Origin: Akkermansiaceae bacterium
GTDB taxonomy: Bacteria > Verrucomicrobiota > Verrucomicrobiia > Verrucomicrobiales > Akkermansiaceae
Direction of reading: 5' to 3'
Assembly (NCBI GenBank): GCA_024233115.1
Contig: JACKQB010000003.1
Coordinates: forward strand, 62,001-126,000
DNA: 64,000 nucleotides
In this document: positions 16,527-25,982 of the stretch, piece by piece
Layout of the letters: each line of letters begins with the position of its first letter
Numbering within the stretch: position 1 is the first letter of the stretch
Position numbers and translations under genes: made by a program
The notes under the pieces: model-generated
Told to the model about the DNA's origin: nothing
Databases searched by the model: none
What the model saw: the letters and a program-made list of their open reading frames with translations, nothing else

Positions 16527-18656
16527 ATGAAATTCCTCATCACCCTCCTTTTTTCCGCAGCTCTTGCTAGCTACACACATGCCCAGTTCGACCCCTTTGC
16601 GGGGGACCCGGCAGAAAAAAAAACCGAGGCATCACTCACTTCTGAAGTCAGTGCCACCGCCCCCGGGGAAACGTTCACGGTGGCCATCAGGCTCAAGCAT
16701 GCTGCGGGCTGGCATGCCTATTACAAAAACCCCGGGGGACCGGGCCTTTCGCTGTCGTTCGACTGGGACCTTCCTGCCGGCTACGAGTTAAAAGCTCTTC
16801 ACTGGCCTACCCCCCACCTCTACGAGTCGGAGGGCACCCAGTTTTACGTGTACGAAAACGAGTATTTCCTGCTCGCCGATATCACTACCCCCGTCGACGC
16901 CAAAACCGGCGACAAGGTCGCGATCAGCGTCACCCCCACATGGCAGCTCTGCAATGATGTCGGCTGTGACCAGCCGCAATCCAAGGAGCTCAGCATCACA
17001 CTTCCCGTCGGCCAGGAAGCGTCGCTCGATGCCCGACAAAAAGAACTGTTTGCCAAAGCCCGGCAGAGCATGCCGCTCACCCAGTCCCCGTGGGCCATCA
17101 AAGTGTTCAAACAAGGAGGGAAATTCATCATCGACCTCACCCCGGACGCAGCGGATGCACCTGAACTCAAGGATGCCGTGTTTATCAGCTCTGACAACCA
17201 GACTAACGGAATCAAGCCTCAGCAGTTTGAAAAAACCGACACCGGTTATCAAATCAGTGTCCCCGCCGCCAAGGAAACCGGAAATGGCGACAAGGTTGAA
17301 TCATTCGACCACCTCTCCGGCATTCTGCACTCCAACACCGGCTGGATCAAGGGCGACCCAGGCAAGGGGCTGGAGTTCCACCAACTCCCGATCGAGAAAA
17401 AACCGCTCGAGTCCGCCAGCGCCGGCGCTCTGTTAGGAATCATCGGAGGCATGCTGATAGGAGGATTGATCCTCAATCTGATGCCCTGTGTGTTTCCCGT
17501 GATTGGTCTCAAGATCATGGGTTTTGCCCAACAAGCGGGGGAGGACAAAAAAAAGGTAGTGCTGCACGGCATCACCTTCGCCGCCGGGGTCCTGGTCTCA
17601 TTCTGGGTTCTCGCGGGTTTCCTGCTGTCCCTCAGAAACAAAGCGCTTGAAGGCGCCGGCGAGGACGTGGGCTGGGGCTATCAGCTCCAGAACCCTTACA
17701 CCGTATTAACCATCCTCATGTTGATGTTCGTGCTCGCACTTAACATGTTCGGGGTCTTTGAAATTGGCACCAGTGCCACAGGTATCGGTGGCAAACTACA
17801 GAGCAAACAAGGCCTGCAAGGCTCATTTTTCAGTGGTGTGCTCGCCACCGTGGTCGCCACCCCATGCTCCGCCCCATTCCTGGGCGCCGCCATCGGCGCC
17901 GCCTTTGTACTGCCTAACATACAGTTTATGCTGGCATTCACCGCCATGGCACTGGGGCTGGCGTTGCCTTACCTGATCCTTTCCATTTTTCCAAACCTGA
18001 TCGACAAACTCCCCCGCCCCGGTCCATGGATGGAGAGCTTCAAACAGGGTATGTCTTTCCTCCTGTTCGCCACTGCCGGGTATCTGCTCTGGATTTATGT
18101 CGCACAGACCGGACTGGACTTCATGTTCAACATCATCCTGGGACTGAGCCTTGTCGCCATCGCTCTCTGGATATACGGACGATGGAATATGCCGCACCGA
18201 TCGCAGAAGGTCCGAGGCATCGCCAAGGTAATCGCTGTACTCACCCTTGCGGGAGGACTTTTTATCACTCTGCCACCGGACAAATCCAATCAGCTGCATT
18301 GGGAAAAGTGGAGCGCGGCCAAGGTCGAGGAACTCCAGGAAAGCGGCACCCCTGTTTTTGTCGATTTCACAGCCACCTGGTGCGCCACTTGTCAGGTGAA
18401 TAAAAAGAACGCCTACCCGCCGGAAATCGTGGAGCTGTTCAAGGAATACGGCATCGTGGCACTGAAAGGTGACAAAACAAATCCCAGCCCGGACATTGAA
18501 AAAAAACTTCAGGAGCTCGGACGCACCGCCATTCCTGTGAACGTGCTCTATGTCCCCGGCAAGGACGAGCCGATCATCACACCGGAGCTGCTCACGGCAG
18601 ACTACATCAGGGAACTCATCACCAGCAACTTGGAAAAACCCGTCAAGGAGGAATAA
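16527..18656 (+). CDS. dsbD: Thiol:disulfide interchange protein DsbD
   Basis: A 709-residue electron conduit from cytoplasmic thioredoxin to extracytoplasmic disulfides. After a signal peptide (MKFLITLLFSAALASYTHA) comes a periplasmic immunoglobulin-like domain with Cys pair WQLCNDVGC (about residues 140 and 145). Eight membrane segments start near residue 295 and hold the redox cysteines in NLMPCVFPVIGLKIMGF (~320) and VVATPCSAPFLGAAIGAAF (~445). A C-terminal thioredoxin domain follows with active site FTATWCATCQVNKK (~618-621). All three redox pairs are present. Length and order match the DsbD/ScsB group. The N-terminal domain is of the DsbC-corrector type rather than classical E. coli DsbD alpha. 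Confidence 0.93.
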   Translation: MKFLITLLFSAALASYTHAQFDPFAGDPAEKKTEASLTSEVSATAPGETFTVAIRLKHAAGWHAYYKNPGGPGLSLSFDWDLPAGYELKALHWPTPHLYESEGTQFYVYENEYFLLADITTPVDAKTGDKVAISVTPTWQLCNDVGCDQPQSKELSITLPVGQEASLDARQKELFAKARQSMPLTQSPWAIKVFKQGGKFIIDLTPDAADAPELKDAVFISSDNQTNGIKPQQFEKTDTGYQISVPAAKETGNGDKVESFDHLSGILHSNTGWIKGDPGKGLEFHQLPIEKKPLESASAGALLGIIGGMLIGGLILNLMPCVFPVIGLKIMGFAQQAGEDKKKVVLHGITFAAGVLVSFWVLAGFLLSLRNKALEGAGEDVGWGYQLQNPYTVLTILMLMFVLALNMFGVFEIGTSATGIGGKLQSKQGLQGSFFSGVLATVVATPCSAPFLGAAIGAAFVLPNIQFMLAFTAMALGLALPYLILSIFPNLIDKLPRPGPWMESFKQGMSFLLFATAGYLLWIYVAQTGLDFMFNIILGLSLVAIALWIYGRWNMPHRSQKVRGIAKVIAVLTLAGGLFITLPPDKSNQLHWEKWSAAKVEELQESGTPVFVDFTATWCATCQVNKKNAYPPEIVELFKEYGIVALKGDKTNPSPDIEKKLQELGRTAIPVNVLYVPGKDEPIITPELLTADYIRELITSNLEKPVKEE

Positions 18657-18732
18657 AACCATCACCGCTCACAGCCTCGTCGTTGTCAGCACGCGTTTTT
18701 CACCCACGGCCAAAAAACCATCAAAATAAGAC

Positions 18733-18761
18733 TTGCATTAGAACCCGAGTGCCACTAGCTT
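18733..18761 (+). promoter_or_regulatory. Possible promoter of the tRNA-fMet gene
   Basis: TTGCAT (18733-18738) is followed by a 17-base spacer and TAGCTT (18756-18761), 33 bases before the tRNA. The match to the sigma-70 consensus is only partial, so this is weak. Confidence 0.3.
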
Positions 18762-18794
18762 CCGCCCGCACCCGAAAGGGTAAACCACTTTAAT

Positions 18795-18871
<77 letters not shown>

Positions 18872-18875
18872 ATTT

Positions 18876-18911
18876 AAAGCCCTGTAAGTCAATGACTTGC
18901 GGGGCTTTTTT
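18876..18911 (+). terminator. Intrinsic terminator after tRNA-fMet
   Basis: The stem AAAGCCC-TG-TAAGTCA pairs with TGACTTGCGGGGCTTT and is followed by a T run, starting 5 bases after the CCA end of the tRNA. Stem length and T-tract are typical of an intrinsic terminator. Confidence 0.85.
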
Positions 18912-18960
18912 GTATACGAGGATACACCCCTTCGCCCGAGCACGTTGAGGAAATTAAAAA

Positions 18961-18989
18961 TTGACACTAGGTATCCCCTTAATTAGACT
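18961..18989 (+). promoter_or_regulatory. Sigma-70-type promoter of the discoidin-like gene
   Basis: A perfect TTGACA (18961-18966), a 17-base spacer and TAGACT (18984-18989; four of six consensus bases), about 15 bases before the first ATG of the next gene. No strong ribosome binding site follows, so the leader would be very short. Confidence 0.5.
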
Positions 18990-19004
18990 CGTTACTATCT
19001 AGTT

Positions 19005-20015
19005 ATGATGACATCTATGAAAAAAATAATGTGGAACGGCGTTGTATGTTTTGGGGTGATGCAAATCGGTTTGCAGGCGGCGATCGTAAGCAATCCAACG
19101 GTTACTGGTAGCGCGACAGCCTATAACGGAAGTTACGCAGTGGGTAACTTGTTCGATAATTCGTTTAATGGTGAGTATGCTACCCAGGGAGGTGGAGCGG
19201 GCGATGCTTTTAGCACAAATCCATCGAATGGAACCTGGGTGGAGATGAATTTTGGAGGAACGGTGTCGGCTGACCGCTTTGCCTTGGTGACGCGTAAAAA
19301 CACAAATGATGTTATTGGAGAATCACGGTTAATATTGAGTAACGATAATGTATTTGACGGCACGGATACGATTATAACGATTAATCCGACAGGGAATAAT
19401 GCATCCGGACCTGAGACAGCGTTTACACAGACGACGTTTCAGTTTGCTCGCTGGGAGGTTACCACCTCCGTTGGGGGATCACAGAATCTTGGTGGGACTG
19501 AGATGATCTTTTTGACAACGCCAGCGGGGTCGCAATTAATCAGTACGGTAAACGTGCAGGGAGGCTATGCGGCATATAATGGCAATTATGCTTTGGCAAA
19601 TGCAGCGAATGGGAATTATGGATATGAATCGATCGGACATGAATATGCCAGTGCTGGTGCGGGAAATAATATGTATGTGGAATTTGATCTTGGCGAACTA
19701 ACGAAGGTGACAGGGTTTGATCTTTTCCAGCGTGGGAAGAGTGCGGATCAATACACGAGTTTTGATTTGGTATTCAGTGACACGAGTGATTTCAGCAACG
19801 AGTTGGAGAGGAAGTCATATACAATTAATGGGCTATCGACGGATGATATGTTTGCGGGAATCGACGCGCAGTATGTGCGATTGGAAGTAACGGGCGGAAC
19901 TGCGACCAATACGGGAATTGTGGAGATGAATTTTTATAAAGCAGTGCCTGAGGTATCATCGTCTACTTTGTTCGGGTTGGGAGTATTAACGCTGTTGATA
20001 AGGCGTTGGAAATGA
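19005..20015 (+). CDS. Secreted protein with two discoidin-like domains and a PEP-CTERM-like tail
   Basis: A 336-residue exported protein; the start could also be the ATG at 19017 (MKKIMWNGVVCFGVMQIGLQA). Two related beta-sandwich units are visible: residues ~27-170 (NPTVTGSATAYNGSYAVGNLFDNSFNGEYA...GGTEMIFL) and ~182-312 (GGYAAYNGNYALANAANGNYGYESIGHEYA...GIVEMNFY). Each has the F5/8 type C pattern of an early aromatic loop and a late strand. The C-terminus VPEVSSSTLFGLGVLTLLIRRWK is a PEP-CTERM-like sorting tail with VPEV instead of VPEP. The gene is clearly more AT-rich than its neighbours and lies directly after tRNA-fMet, possibly acquired. Confidence 0.8.
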   Translation: MMTSMKKIMWNGVVCFGVMQIGLQAAIVSNPTVTGSATAYNGSYAVGNLFDNSFNGEYATQGGGAGDAFSTNPSNGTWVEMNFGGTVSADRFALVTRKNTNDVIGESRLILSNDNVFDGTDTIITINPTGNNASGPETAFTQTTFQFARWEVTTSVGGSQNLGGTEMIFLTTPAGSQLISTVNVQGGYAAYNGNYALANAANGNYGYESIGHEYASAGAGNNMYVEFDLGELTKVTGFDLFQRGKSADQYTSFDLVFSDTSDFSNELERKSYTINGLSTDDMFAGIDAQYVRLEVTGGTATNTGIVEMNFYKAVPEVSSSTLFGLGVLTLLIRRWK

Positions 20016-20329
20016 TACGGGAGAGTATTTGTAGTCATAGCAATAGCCTGACACTTGATTGGCATATTGGCCGTCTACAACTATAGTTACATGAATGTAC
20101 CTCTGCGATGGTTTCATACATTTCCACCTCAAGCTCGCTCAGGTAATCGGTTTCAGCCTCTGTGTAAAGGCTCCGGTCCTCAAGCCGGGTTTCACAGGCT
20201 AAAGGGAAGCAACTGGCAAGGCAATGAACTGCATTGTGGGGGGGCACCGCATTGACGTTATCGGGTACCATTCCCCATGGGCGTCTTGCTACCTGGAATA
20301 ATTGGCATGCCTTGTGCTGAAAAAATAGT
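20016..20329. other. Gap of ~310 bases with no convincing gene
   Basis: One minus-strand frame (20035-20271) gives a 78-residue peptide containing TRLEDRSLYTEAETDYLSELEVEMYETIAEV. This looks protein-like but has no recognisable relatives or start signal. It may be a relic. Base composition is AT-rich like the adjoining gene. Confidence 0.35.
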
Positions 20330-20737
20330 ATGGAAGAGCATAAAGTTACGCAAATTCGAAATCTGTATGGTAATGATTATCCCGTAAAAGAACCGGGAAT
20401 GGGTGCGCTTGCGAGCCTACGCAAACTCTGTAAACCGCTGTTCAATTGGCGGTTCAAGTTAGTTACTAAGGAAAAGCAACACGCAGCCCCCCACCACGCG
20501 ATGGGCCTATACACCTATAAATACGTTAGATTTCATAACGGTGTCATTGTGTTCCCGCCCAACCTGCAACACCGCGACATGAGTGAACTGTGCCCGAGCC
20601 TTGGCCGGCCAATATCAGGTGGGTTTGTCTCAAAAAACGAACAAGGCCTGATCGAGTGCCACGGAAGATCAATTTCACTTCGCCTAGGTGCTCAGCCTGA
20701 CGATACCGAGGTCTTGAACCAACACCTCAGCCGTTAA
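20330..20737 (+). CDS. Conserved-looking hypothetical protein
   Basis: A 135-residue soluble protein of unknown function. The first 50 residues are basic (NLYGNDYPVKEPGMGALASLRKLCKPLFNWRFKLVTKEKQHA). The C-terminal 80 residues have a compact alternating pattern (YKYVRFHNGVIVFPPNLQHRDMSELCPSLGRPISGGFVSKNEQGLIECHGRSISLRLGAQPDDTEVLNQHL), which reads as a small globular domain. I recognise no catalytic motif with certainty and no signal peptide. It is flanked by non-coding or decayed sequence in the low-GC patch after the tRNA. Confidence 0.6.
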   Translation: MEEHKVTQIRNLYGNDYPVKEPGMGALASLRKLCKPLFNWRFKLVTKEKQHAAPHHAMGLYTYKYVRFHNGVIVFPPNLQHRDMSELCPSLGRPISGGFVSKNEQGLIECHGRSISLRLGAQPDDTEVLNQHLSR

Positions 20738-21054
20738 TGCCTTTTTGCATTCATCACATTGATCACTCTTGGCTTGTTTCAATGGGACAGCTTGAAGGAT
20801 TGTAATATGTTAGTCACGAATGTGTTCCTGGCCAATCGGTCTAGGTTCGACGTTTGGGTTGCGGAATGCCCTGTCAGGCCAAGCGAATCGAACCGCTGTG
20901 CGTCCGAGAGGATGGAGACCACATTCGGTTGGTTGGCTCAGCGGCAAAGGAAGAAGTGGCAGGTGTGATGCAGGCAAGGAAACCAGTTGTGCCGACTAAA
21001 AAGGAGAGGATTTGCGTTTTTTCCTGGAAAGATCAGTCTGTATTCTCACCAAAG
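20738..21054. other. Gap of ~315 bases with no convincing gene
   Basis: Two plus-strand frames are open (20759-20968 and 20854-21090). The second runs past the convergent end of the glycanase gene, and neither has a credible start or family. The stretch reading KRIEPLCVREDGDHIRLVGSAAKEEVAGVMQARK looks protein-like and could be the relic of a displaced gene. Confidence 0.35.
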
Positions 21055-24000
21055 TTATTTGCCGGGAATCCGGTGGCTGGCCGCTTTTAGCTCTTTCAAT
21101 AAGGCATAGGATGCCGGCGACACGGAGCCATCCTCATACATCTCCAAATTGATTGAGACCGGATAGCGCCCGTGCTTAGCTCTGGTCACAAACTCCATGA
21201 GCTGCTCCAAGTTGAATTTGGGTTTGGGGATCGGTGTATTGAGATCGATGTGCCCCCATCTTTTTTCCAGGATAAAACAACCATGGGCCTGCAGTCCTTG
21301 CTGAAGCCCTGTGTTAAAAACACCCTCCGTTAGTTGGGTTGGATTAAAACTTTTTTTGCCCTCACCGCCGTAATAATCCTGGTAGTCGGTAATGAGAGGT
21401 TTGATCCAGGAATTGTAAGCTACCATCCGTTTGGAATTCCCCGCTCTGGCTGCGGCGGTAATCTCTTTGAATGGAGCCGTTAGAATTCCATCCGCCCCCG
21501 AGGTTCCATCGAAATGACAGTTCAGGTATCTGGCACCGCCATCAAACCACCAGCCGTCGAGTTTTTCGCCATAACGTGTTCCTACCTCAGAAAGGATACT
21601 CATCACGTTCTTATAGAGTCTGGTCTTATCCGCATCCTGTCCACCGGCAGCTTTGAGCCAATCGGTATCCTGCGAGTGATAACATTCATAGCCGTAATGG
21701 TAATAGAAAATCACCTTGATGCCTTTTTCATGGAGACGGTTTGTCATTTCCCCGAGTAAGTCCCGCTTGGTGGTGCGTCCGGCAATGATGGCATCCAACG
21801 ACTTGACTGGTGCAGAAATATACTGGTTCCCCCAGGTCATCGACCAGATCACATAAGCCGCTCCAGAGTCATCAACGAGTTTGATAAAGCCATCGAGGTC
21901 AAAGTCATTGACCTTCGACTCCCAGTCCTTGGTCGGTCCCTTCGGCGGCGTGGCGCGGTTGGTCCATTGGAACATCAGGCCATAGCCAGCGTCCTTGAAC
22001 CAGTCAGGCTGCTTCCTCATCGCCAGTGCCTCCTTGCGAATGGCCTCCCTGACCGCTGGTTGCGCCAGTTCAATCGCACTCAACAAAAGTCCTTGACTGC
22101 GCTTCCCGAATTTATTTTTAGATGCGTCAATCTCCAGCAGGATTTTGTTTTCCCCGGCGACGAGCGGAAGATTACCGAGTTCGAGACGGTGCCACCCTGT
22201 TGCCGTCACACTTCCCTTCTGTATCTGACCGTTGCCACTAACCGTTAAGCTCGAACCTTTTCCTTCAACCGAGGCAATCACTCCATACACGCCGTCAGCA
22301 GGAGCGTCCACCGTCCATTCCACTCGACTATCCCCCGGCGTTGCCGAGCACCACAAAACCATGTAATTCCTCACCTCCGGCCGGATTCCAGCACTGAGCT
22401 TTCCGAGATTGGGCGACAACACCGTGATCCCTGCGGGATCGATTTTCAACGTGGCGGGTTTGGCCAGAGTCACCTTGTTAGCGGTAACCGCGTATGGGTT
22501 GACCTCCTTTGTCGCCTCTGATTTAGACATGCTTCTTGTGGCATTCTCCGTTATGCCATCAACCACGGACATCGGGTCTTGCGAACCGCGGGCACATTCT
22601 TTGCCTTCGGATTTTTCTCCGGGGAACACACTTGCTTGAGCCGATACACGCGCTTTCTGGACAGGCAAGGCGGAGCTCTTCTTATCACTAACAAGCTCAA
22701 CAGCAAGCTCCTGAAAAGCGGTGTTCTCGCCGCCGCCGACTGAACTAACAGGTGCAACACTCCATACAACCCATCGGAACGTGCCGAGTGATTTACCTTG
22801 GGCGGCGCGAAGTGAGGCCGCAGTAAACGACTTGGAAACAACACCCGAGGTGTCAATGCTGCCGAGTGGTTGGAAACGTGAGCGGTCGTCCAGGTTCCAG
22901 CCTGGATCGGTGGTGCAGTTACTCCCATAGAAAGTCACTTTTTGCACACCGCGATTGCCCATTTTATACGACCAGCCAGTGATCGCCACCACAGGCTTGG
23001 CTGAGCCAAGGTCCATCCTATAAGCTCCGTTTTTAATACCGTTGGCAAAAACCGTTCCATAATTCTTAGCCAATTTCCCGTCTGTTAACATCGAAGCAGG
23101 TTCGTTGCCTGTCTTTTGGTTAGTCGTAATTTGATGGCCTGTCGATGAGGGCAGTGTGAGGTTTTTGAACCCATTCGCTGTATCGGAAGTTTCCACCGCC
23201 ATGTAGGAATTCCCTGAGACAGGCATCACTTCACTTTTTTGATTTCGAACGGTTTTCACCTTCAATGCGTCTGGTCCTACCTTCGCCAGAGCAGCAAACC
23301 ATTGACGTAAATTTGTCACCTTGTGTTGGTTTACTCCCTGAATCAGATCATTTTCCTCAAAGCCTAGATGTCTCGCTTCGGAGTCTTCCGGCACCTCTAC
23401 CAGAGCGATGCCTCCGTCTTCTTTTGACACACCGAAAGCCGAATACTCGCCCCCCTTCAATTCTTGGAGTTTGGCTCCGAGCCAATAGGATTTCATGGGA
23501 GCTTTAGCAACAGGTGGTTTCGTTCCGTGGCCCTTACTTTTTTTCGCTGCAAGCACCGGAATTTCCGGCGTTCTGGCAATCGCTTTGAGCGAAGACTTTT
23601 TCACGCCAAACTGATCCATCGGAAAATTCTTGAATCCCGTTTTCAACGCGGGCGAGTCTTCTTTCACGCGAAAGTCACCCTTGGTGGGGTTGATAAACAT
23701 CGGGTCGCCACCAATCGAGTTTTTATCCCAACCCAGCTTTGCAGACGACTTGATGGTCTTCTCATGGTCATGGATGAAAAAATTCCGATCCACCATCGTG
23801 CCATCGACGTAGGGTCTCGACATGCGGGCTGGCCGGTGGCCGGTGGCAAAGATATTCGCGTAAACCTGATCTTTGCTGCCATGATACCAGACATGCGGAT
23901 GCAGACTGCCGAAAGGAGCGACGTTATTCCATGCATGACGACGAAACCCCTCACGCAGTTTTAGACCGGTATTCAGCATCAGGTTGTTGTAGAGATCGTA

Positions 24001-25617
24001 GTTACTCGACCCGTCATCCAGGTCGATGTCCCAGCCGTGATCACAACGCCAGCGGCTGTCGCGGATCGTCGTGGTCTTGACCGCATCGAGGAACGGAAGT
24101 GTTGGATCGGCATCTACCGCTTCCTGGGTAGGCTTGACATCGCTACGCCAATAGCGATCACGCCCCCATGAGTTAAATGAGCCGTGGTCGTGGGTTTCCA
24201 AGACGGTATCAAACACATCGCAGCGCTCGATTAGGTGGCCACCCCAGGCACCGTCACCGATGTTGATACCAGCTCGGGCTGTGTCGTAGATCGAGCAGTC
24301 ACGCACGGTAATTTCCGCAGCCATTTCTATCTGAACGCCCGCCGGCTGGCGCTCTACCCGGCCAATTCCATGAATCAGACAATCTTCAACGATCCCGTGA
24401 GACGGATAGTTCTTGGTTTTCGGGCCAGGTGTGCGGTCGATTTTCGAAAGGTCGTTTTTCTGGTCATACTCAAAAAGCGGATTACGTACCGCATTCGGGT
24501 CGCCGACAAAGCAGACACCACTGGCTCCCGCATCGTGAATATGGCATCCTTTAACCAAGGTGCGGCGGTTGTAGTTGTTGACAAAAATAGCATTGCCCCC
24601 GAGCTGATCAAACTCACAGTCGAGAATGCGAACGTCTTCCGTCCCAGTCAACATGAATGCGCCGCCTCGATAAATGGCCCAATCCGAGCGCAGCAACTGC
24701 TCTTTGCAATCCATGAAGGTGCGTGCTGCGTGGCGAACCTTGAACCCCTGGAACACGATATGTTTGACCGCTGCGTTTTCCGAGCCCTGGAACTCGACCA
24801 AATGTCTCAGCCGCACCACTTCAACGGTCGCTTTTGAAATATCGGTCCCAGCCTCAGGATTGAAGTAAATCGTCGAGGTCTTTGCGTTATGAAACCACTC
24901 TCCGGGGGCATCGAGTTCCTCGAAAATATTTTCCACCATACGGAATTCCTTGTGCATACCCATTTGGCGGTTATTTTGCCAGCCCCCCTCGTAGGTCACA
25001 TCGCCTTTGGCATCTTTACCCGTGATCCGGTAATGATATCCGCCCCAGCGTGCGCGATGCATCGCGTGAATGTAGCCGCCAGTGGGATCAGACCAGCCTG
25101 CTGCGCGCTGTTTGGAAAAAGCGTCTGCAGCATACCCCTGATAGGCCACTGCTTTCTTACTGGCATCGTAGTTCGGGTAACGTGCCATGCGCTGGCTCTT
25201 GCCATTGATAAAAAGCTGGTCGATATCCAGACCTTTTGGCGTTGTTGCTTGAAAAATGCCGTCCTTGTATGCCTGCCACTGGAGGTCTAAGCTCGAGCCG
25301 CCGCTCAAGACAGCACCACCTTCATTTTCTGCCTTGTAAATAACAGGGTTCGCAGCGCTACCTGAATCCGCTGGAATAAACACCAGGGTTTCCGGCAAAT
25401 AATAAATCCCATCCGCGATGTGCACGGTGACCGGCTCCTTGCCCACGGATGCCCGGGCCTTGTCGCGCGCCGCAGCAAGCGTGGCTAACGGCTTCGCCGC
25501 AGTCCCGGCATTGGCATCGTTTCCCCCCGGATGCACATGAATCTCCATGCCGTGGGTAAAACTTGAAGCAGCTATGAAGCCGCACATCATCGTCACTATC
25601 TTGCCTGTCATATTCAT
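21055..25617 (-). CDS. Giant multidomain glycanase: beta-helix, PDZ, discoidin-like, CBM-like and GH29-like domains
   Basis: A 1520-residue exported protein with signal peptide MNMTGKIVTMMCGFIAASSFTHG. Residues ~25-690 form a right-handed parallel beta-helix of the pectate-lyase/polysaccharide-lyase type (IHVHPGGNDANAGTAAKPLATLAAARDKA..., repeated NAIFVNNYN, AGINIGDG turns). Residues ~700-800 are a PDZ domain (GGIALVEVPEDSEARHLGFEENDLIQGVNQHKVTNLRQW). About 830-960 is discoidin/NPCBM-like. About 1060-1185 is CBM-like (DSRVEWTVDAPADGVYGVIASVEG). About 1200-1520 is an alpha-L-fucosidase (GH29)-like barrel (WFKDAGYGLMFQWTNRA... LDGWWFDGGARY, where the Asp is the expected nucleophile). The frame is open throughout. 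Next to it are a two-component system and sulfatases, fitting breakdown of a sulfated fucose-containing polymer (inference). Confidence 0.85.
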   Translation of the reverse strand: MNMTGKIVTMMCGFIAASSFTHGMEIHVHPGGNDANAGTAAKPLATLAAARDKARASVGKEPVTVHIADGIYYLPETLVFIPADSGSAANPVIYKAENEGGAVLSGGSSLDLQWQAYKDGIFQATTPKGLDIDQLFINGKSQRMARYPNYDASKKAVAYQGYAADAFSKQRAAGWSDPTGGYIHAMHRARWGGYHYRITGKDAKGDVTYEGGWQNNRQMGMHKEFRMVENIFEELDAPGEWFHNAKTSTIYFNPEAGTDISKATVEVVRLRHLVEFQGSENAAVKHIVFQGFKVRHAARTFMDCKEQLLRSDWAIYRGGAFMLTGTEDVRILDCEFDQLGGNAIFVNNYNRRTLVKGCHIHDAGASGVCFVGDPNAVRNPLFEYDQKNDLSKIDRTPGPKTKNYPSHGIVEDCLIHGIGRVERQPAGVQIEMAAEITVRDCSIYDTARAGINIGDGAWGGHLIERCDVFDTVLETHDHGSFNSWGRDRYWRSDVKPTQEAVDADPTLPFLDAVKTTTIRDSRWRCDHGWDIDLDDGSSNYDLYNNLMLNTGLKLREGFRRHAWNNVAPFGSLHPHVWYHGSKDQVYANIFATGHRPARMSRPYVDGTMVDRNFFIHDHEKTIKSSAKLGWDKNSIGGDPMFINPTKGDFRVKEDSPALKTGFKNFPMDQFGVKKSSLKAIARTPEIPVLAAKKSKGHGTKPPVAKAPMKSYWLGAKLQELKGGEYSAFGVSKEDGGIALVEVPEDSEARHLGFEENDLIQGVNQHKVTNLRQWFAALAKVGPDALKVKTVRNQKSEVMPVSGNSYMAVETSDTANGFKNLTLPSSTGHQITTNQKTGNEPASMLTDGKLAKNYGTVFANGIKNGAYRMDLGSAKPVVAITGWSYKMGNRGVQKVTFYGSNCTTDPGWNLDDRSRFQPLGSIDTSGVVSKSFTAASLRAAQGKSLGTFRWVVWSVAPVSSVGGGENTAFQELAVELVSDKKSSALPVQKARVSAQASVFPGEKSEGKECARGSQDPMSVVDGITENATRSMSKSEATKEVNPYAVTANKVTLAKPATLKIDPAGITVLSPNLGKLSAGIRPEVRNYMVLWCSATPGDSRVEWTVDAPADGVYGVIASVEGKGSSLTVSGNGQIQKGSVTATGWHRLELGNLPLVAGENKILLEIDASKNKFGKRSQGLLLSAIELAQPAVREAIRKEALAMRKQPDWFKDAGYGLMFQWTNRATPPKGPTKDWESKVNDFDLDGFIKLVDDSGAAYVIWSMTWGNQYISAPVKSLDAIIAGRTTKRDLLGEMTNRLHEKGIKVIFYYHYGYECYHSQDTDWLKAAGGQDADKTRLYKNVMSILSEVGTRYGEKLDGWWFDGGARYLNCHFDGTSGADGILTAPFKEITAAARAGNSKRMVAYNSWIKPLITDYQDYYGGEGKKSFNPTQLTEGVFNTGLQQGLQAHGCFILEKRWGHIDLNTPIPKPKFNLEQLMEFVTRAKHGRYPVSINLEMYEDGSVSPASYALLKELKAASHRIPGK

Positions 25618-25982
25618 GTTGTTTGCCTGGAAATTTTCGAACCAGGATTGGTGTCCGGCATTCTAGCCATCAGACAGCTTTTGTATATCACGTATTCACC
25701 TGATACCCCCGGATCGATCATCGCCTTGAGCCCGACATCGGGCAGGCGTCATCCATATCGATGGTAAAGGCAGAGTCATTGTTGTCACAGGGAACTTGTT
25801 TTTAGTTTTCTTTGTAAACGGTGACCATGGACTGAAGCATGGAAGTCAAGACCACCTCAAGTGGTGCAACTAATATAATTGCTCAACCGATAATTAAGCC
25901 GGTAGTTGAGCGGATACCGCAAAAAAAATCCATCGCCAGAACGCTGGATTAGCTACTTCTTTCTGATATAGATCATCGTGTC
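25618..25982. promoter_or_regulatory. Divergent intergenic region with inverted repeat, possible operator
   Basis: A 365-base gap between the glycanase gene and the divergent sensor kinase gene. It contains the inverted repeat GCTCAAC (25881-25887) / GTTGAGC (25905-25911) around an AT-rich centre, and a small GCCCGAC-atc-GGGC hairpin near 25730. The position suits a binding site for the response regulator encoded downstream, which is inference. No gene is seen. Confidence 0.4.
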
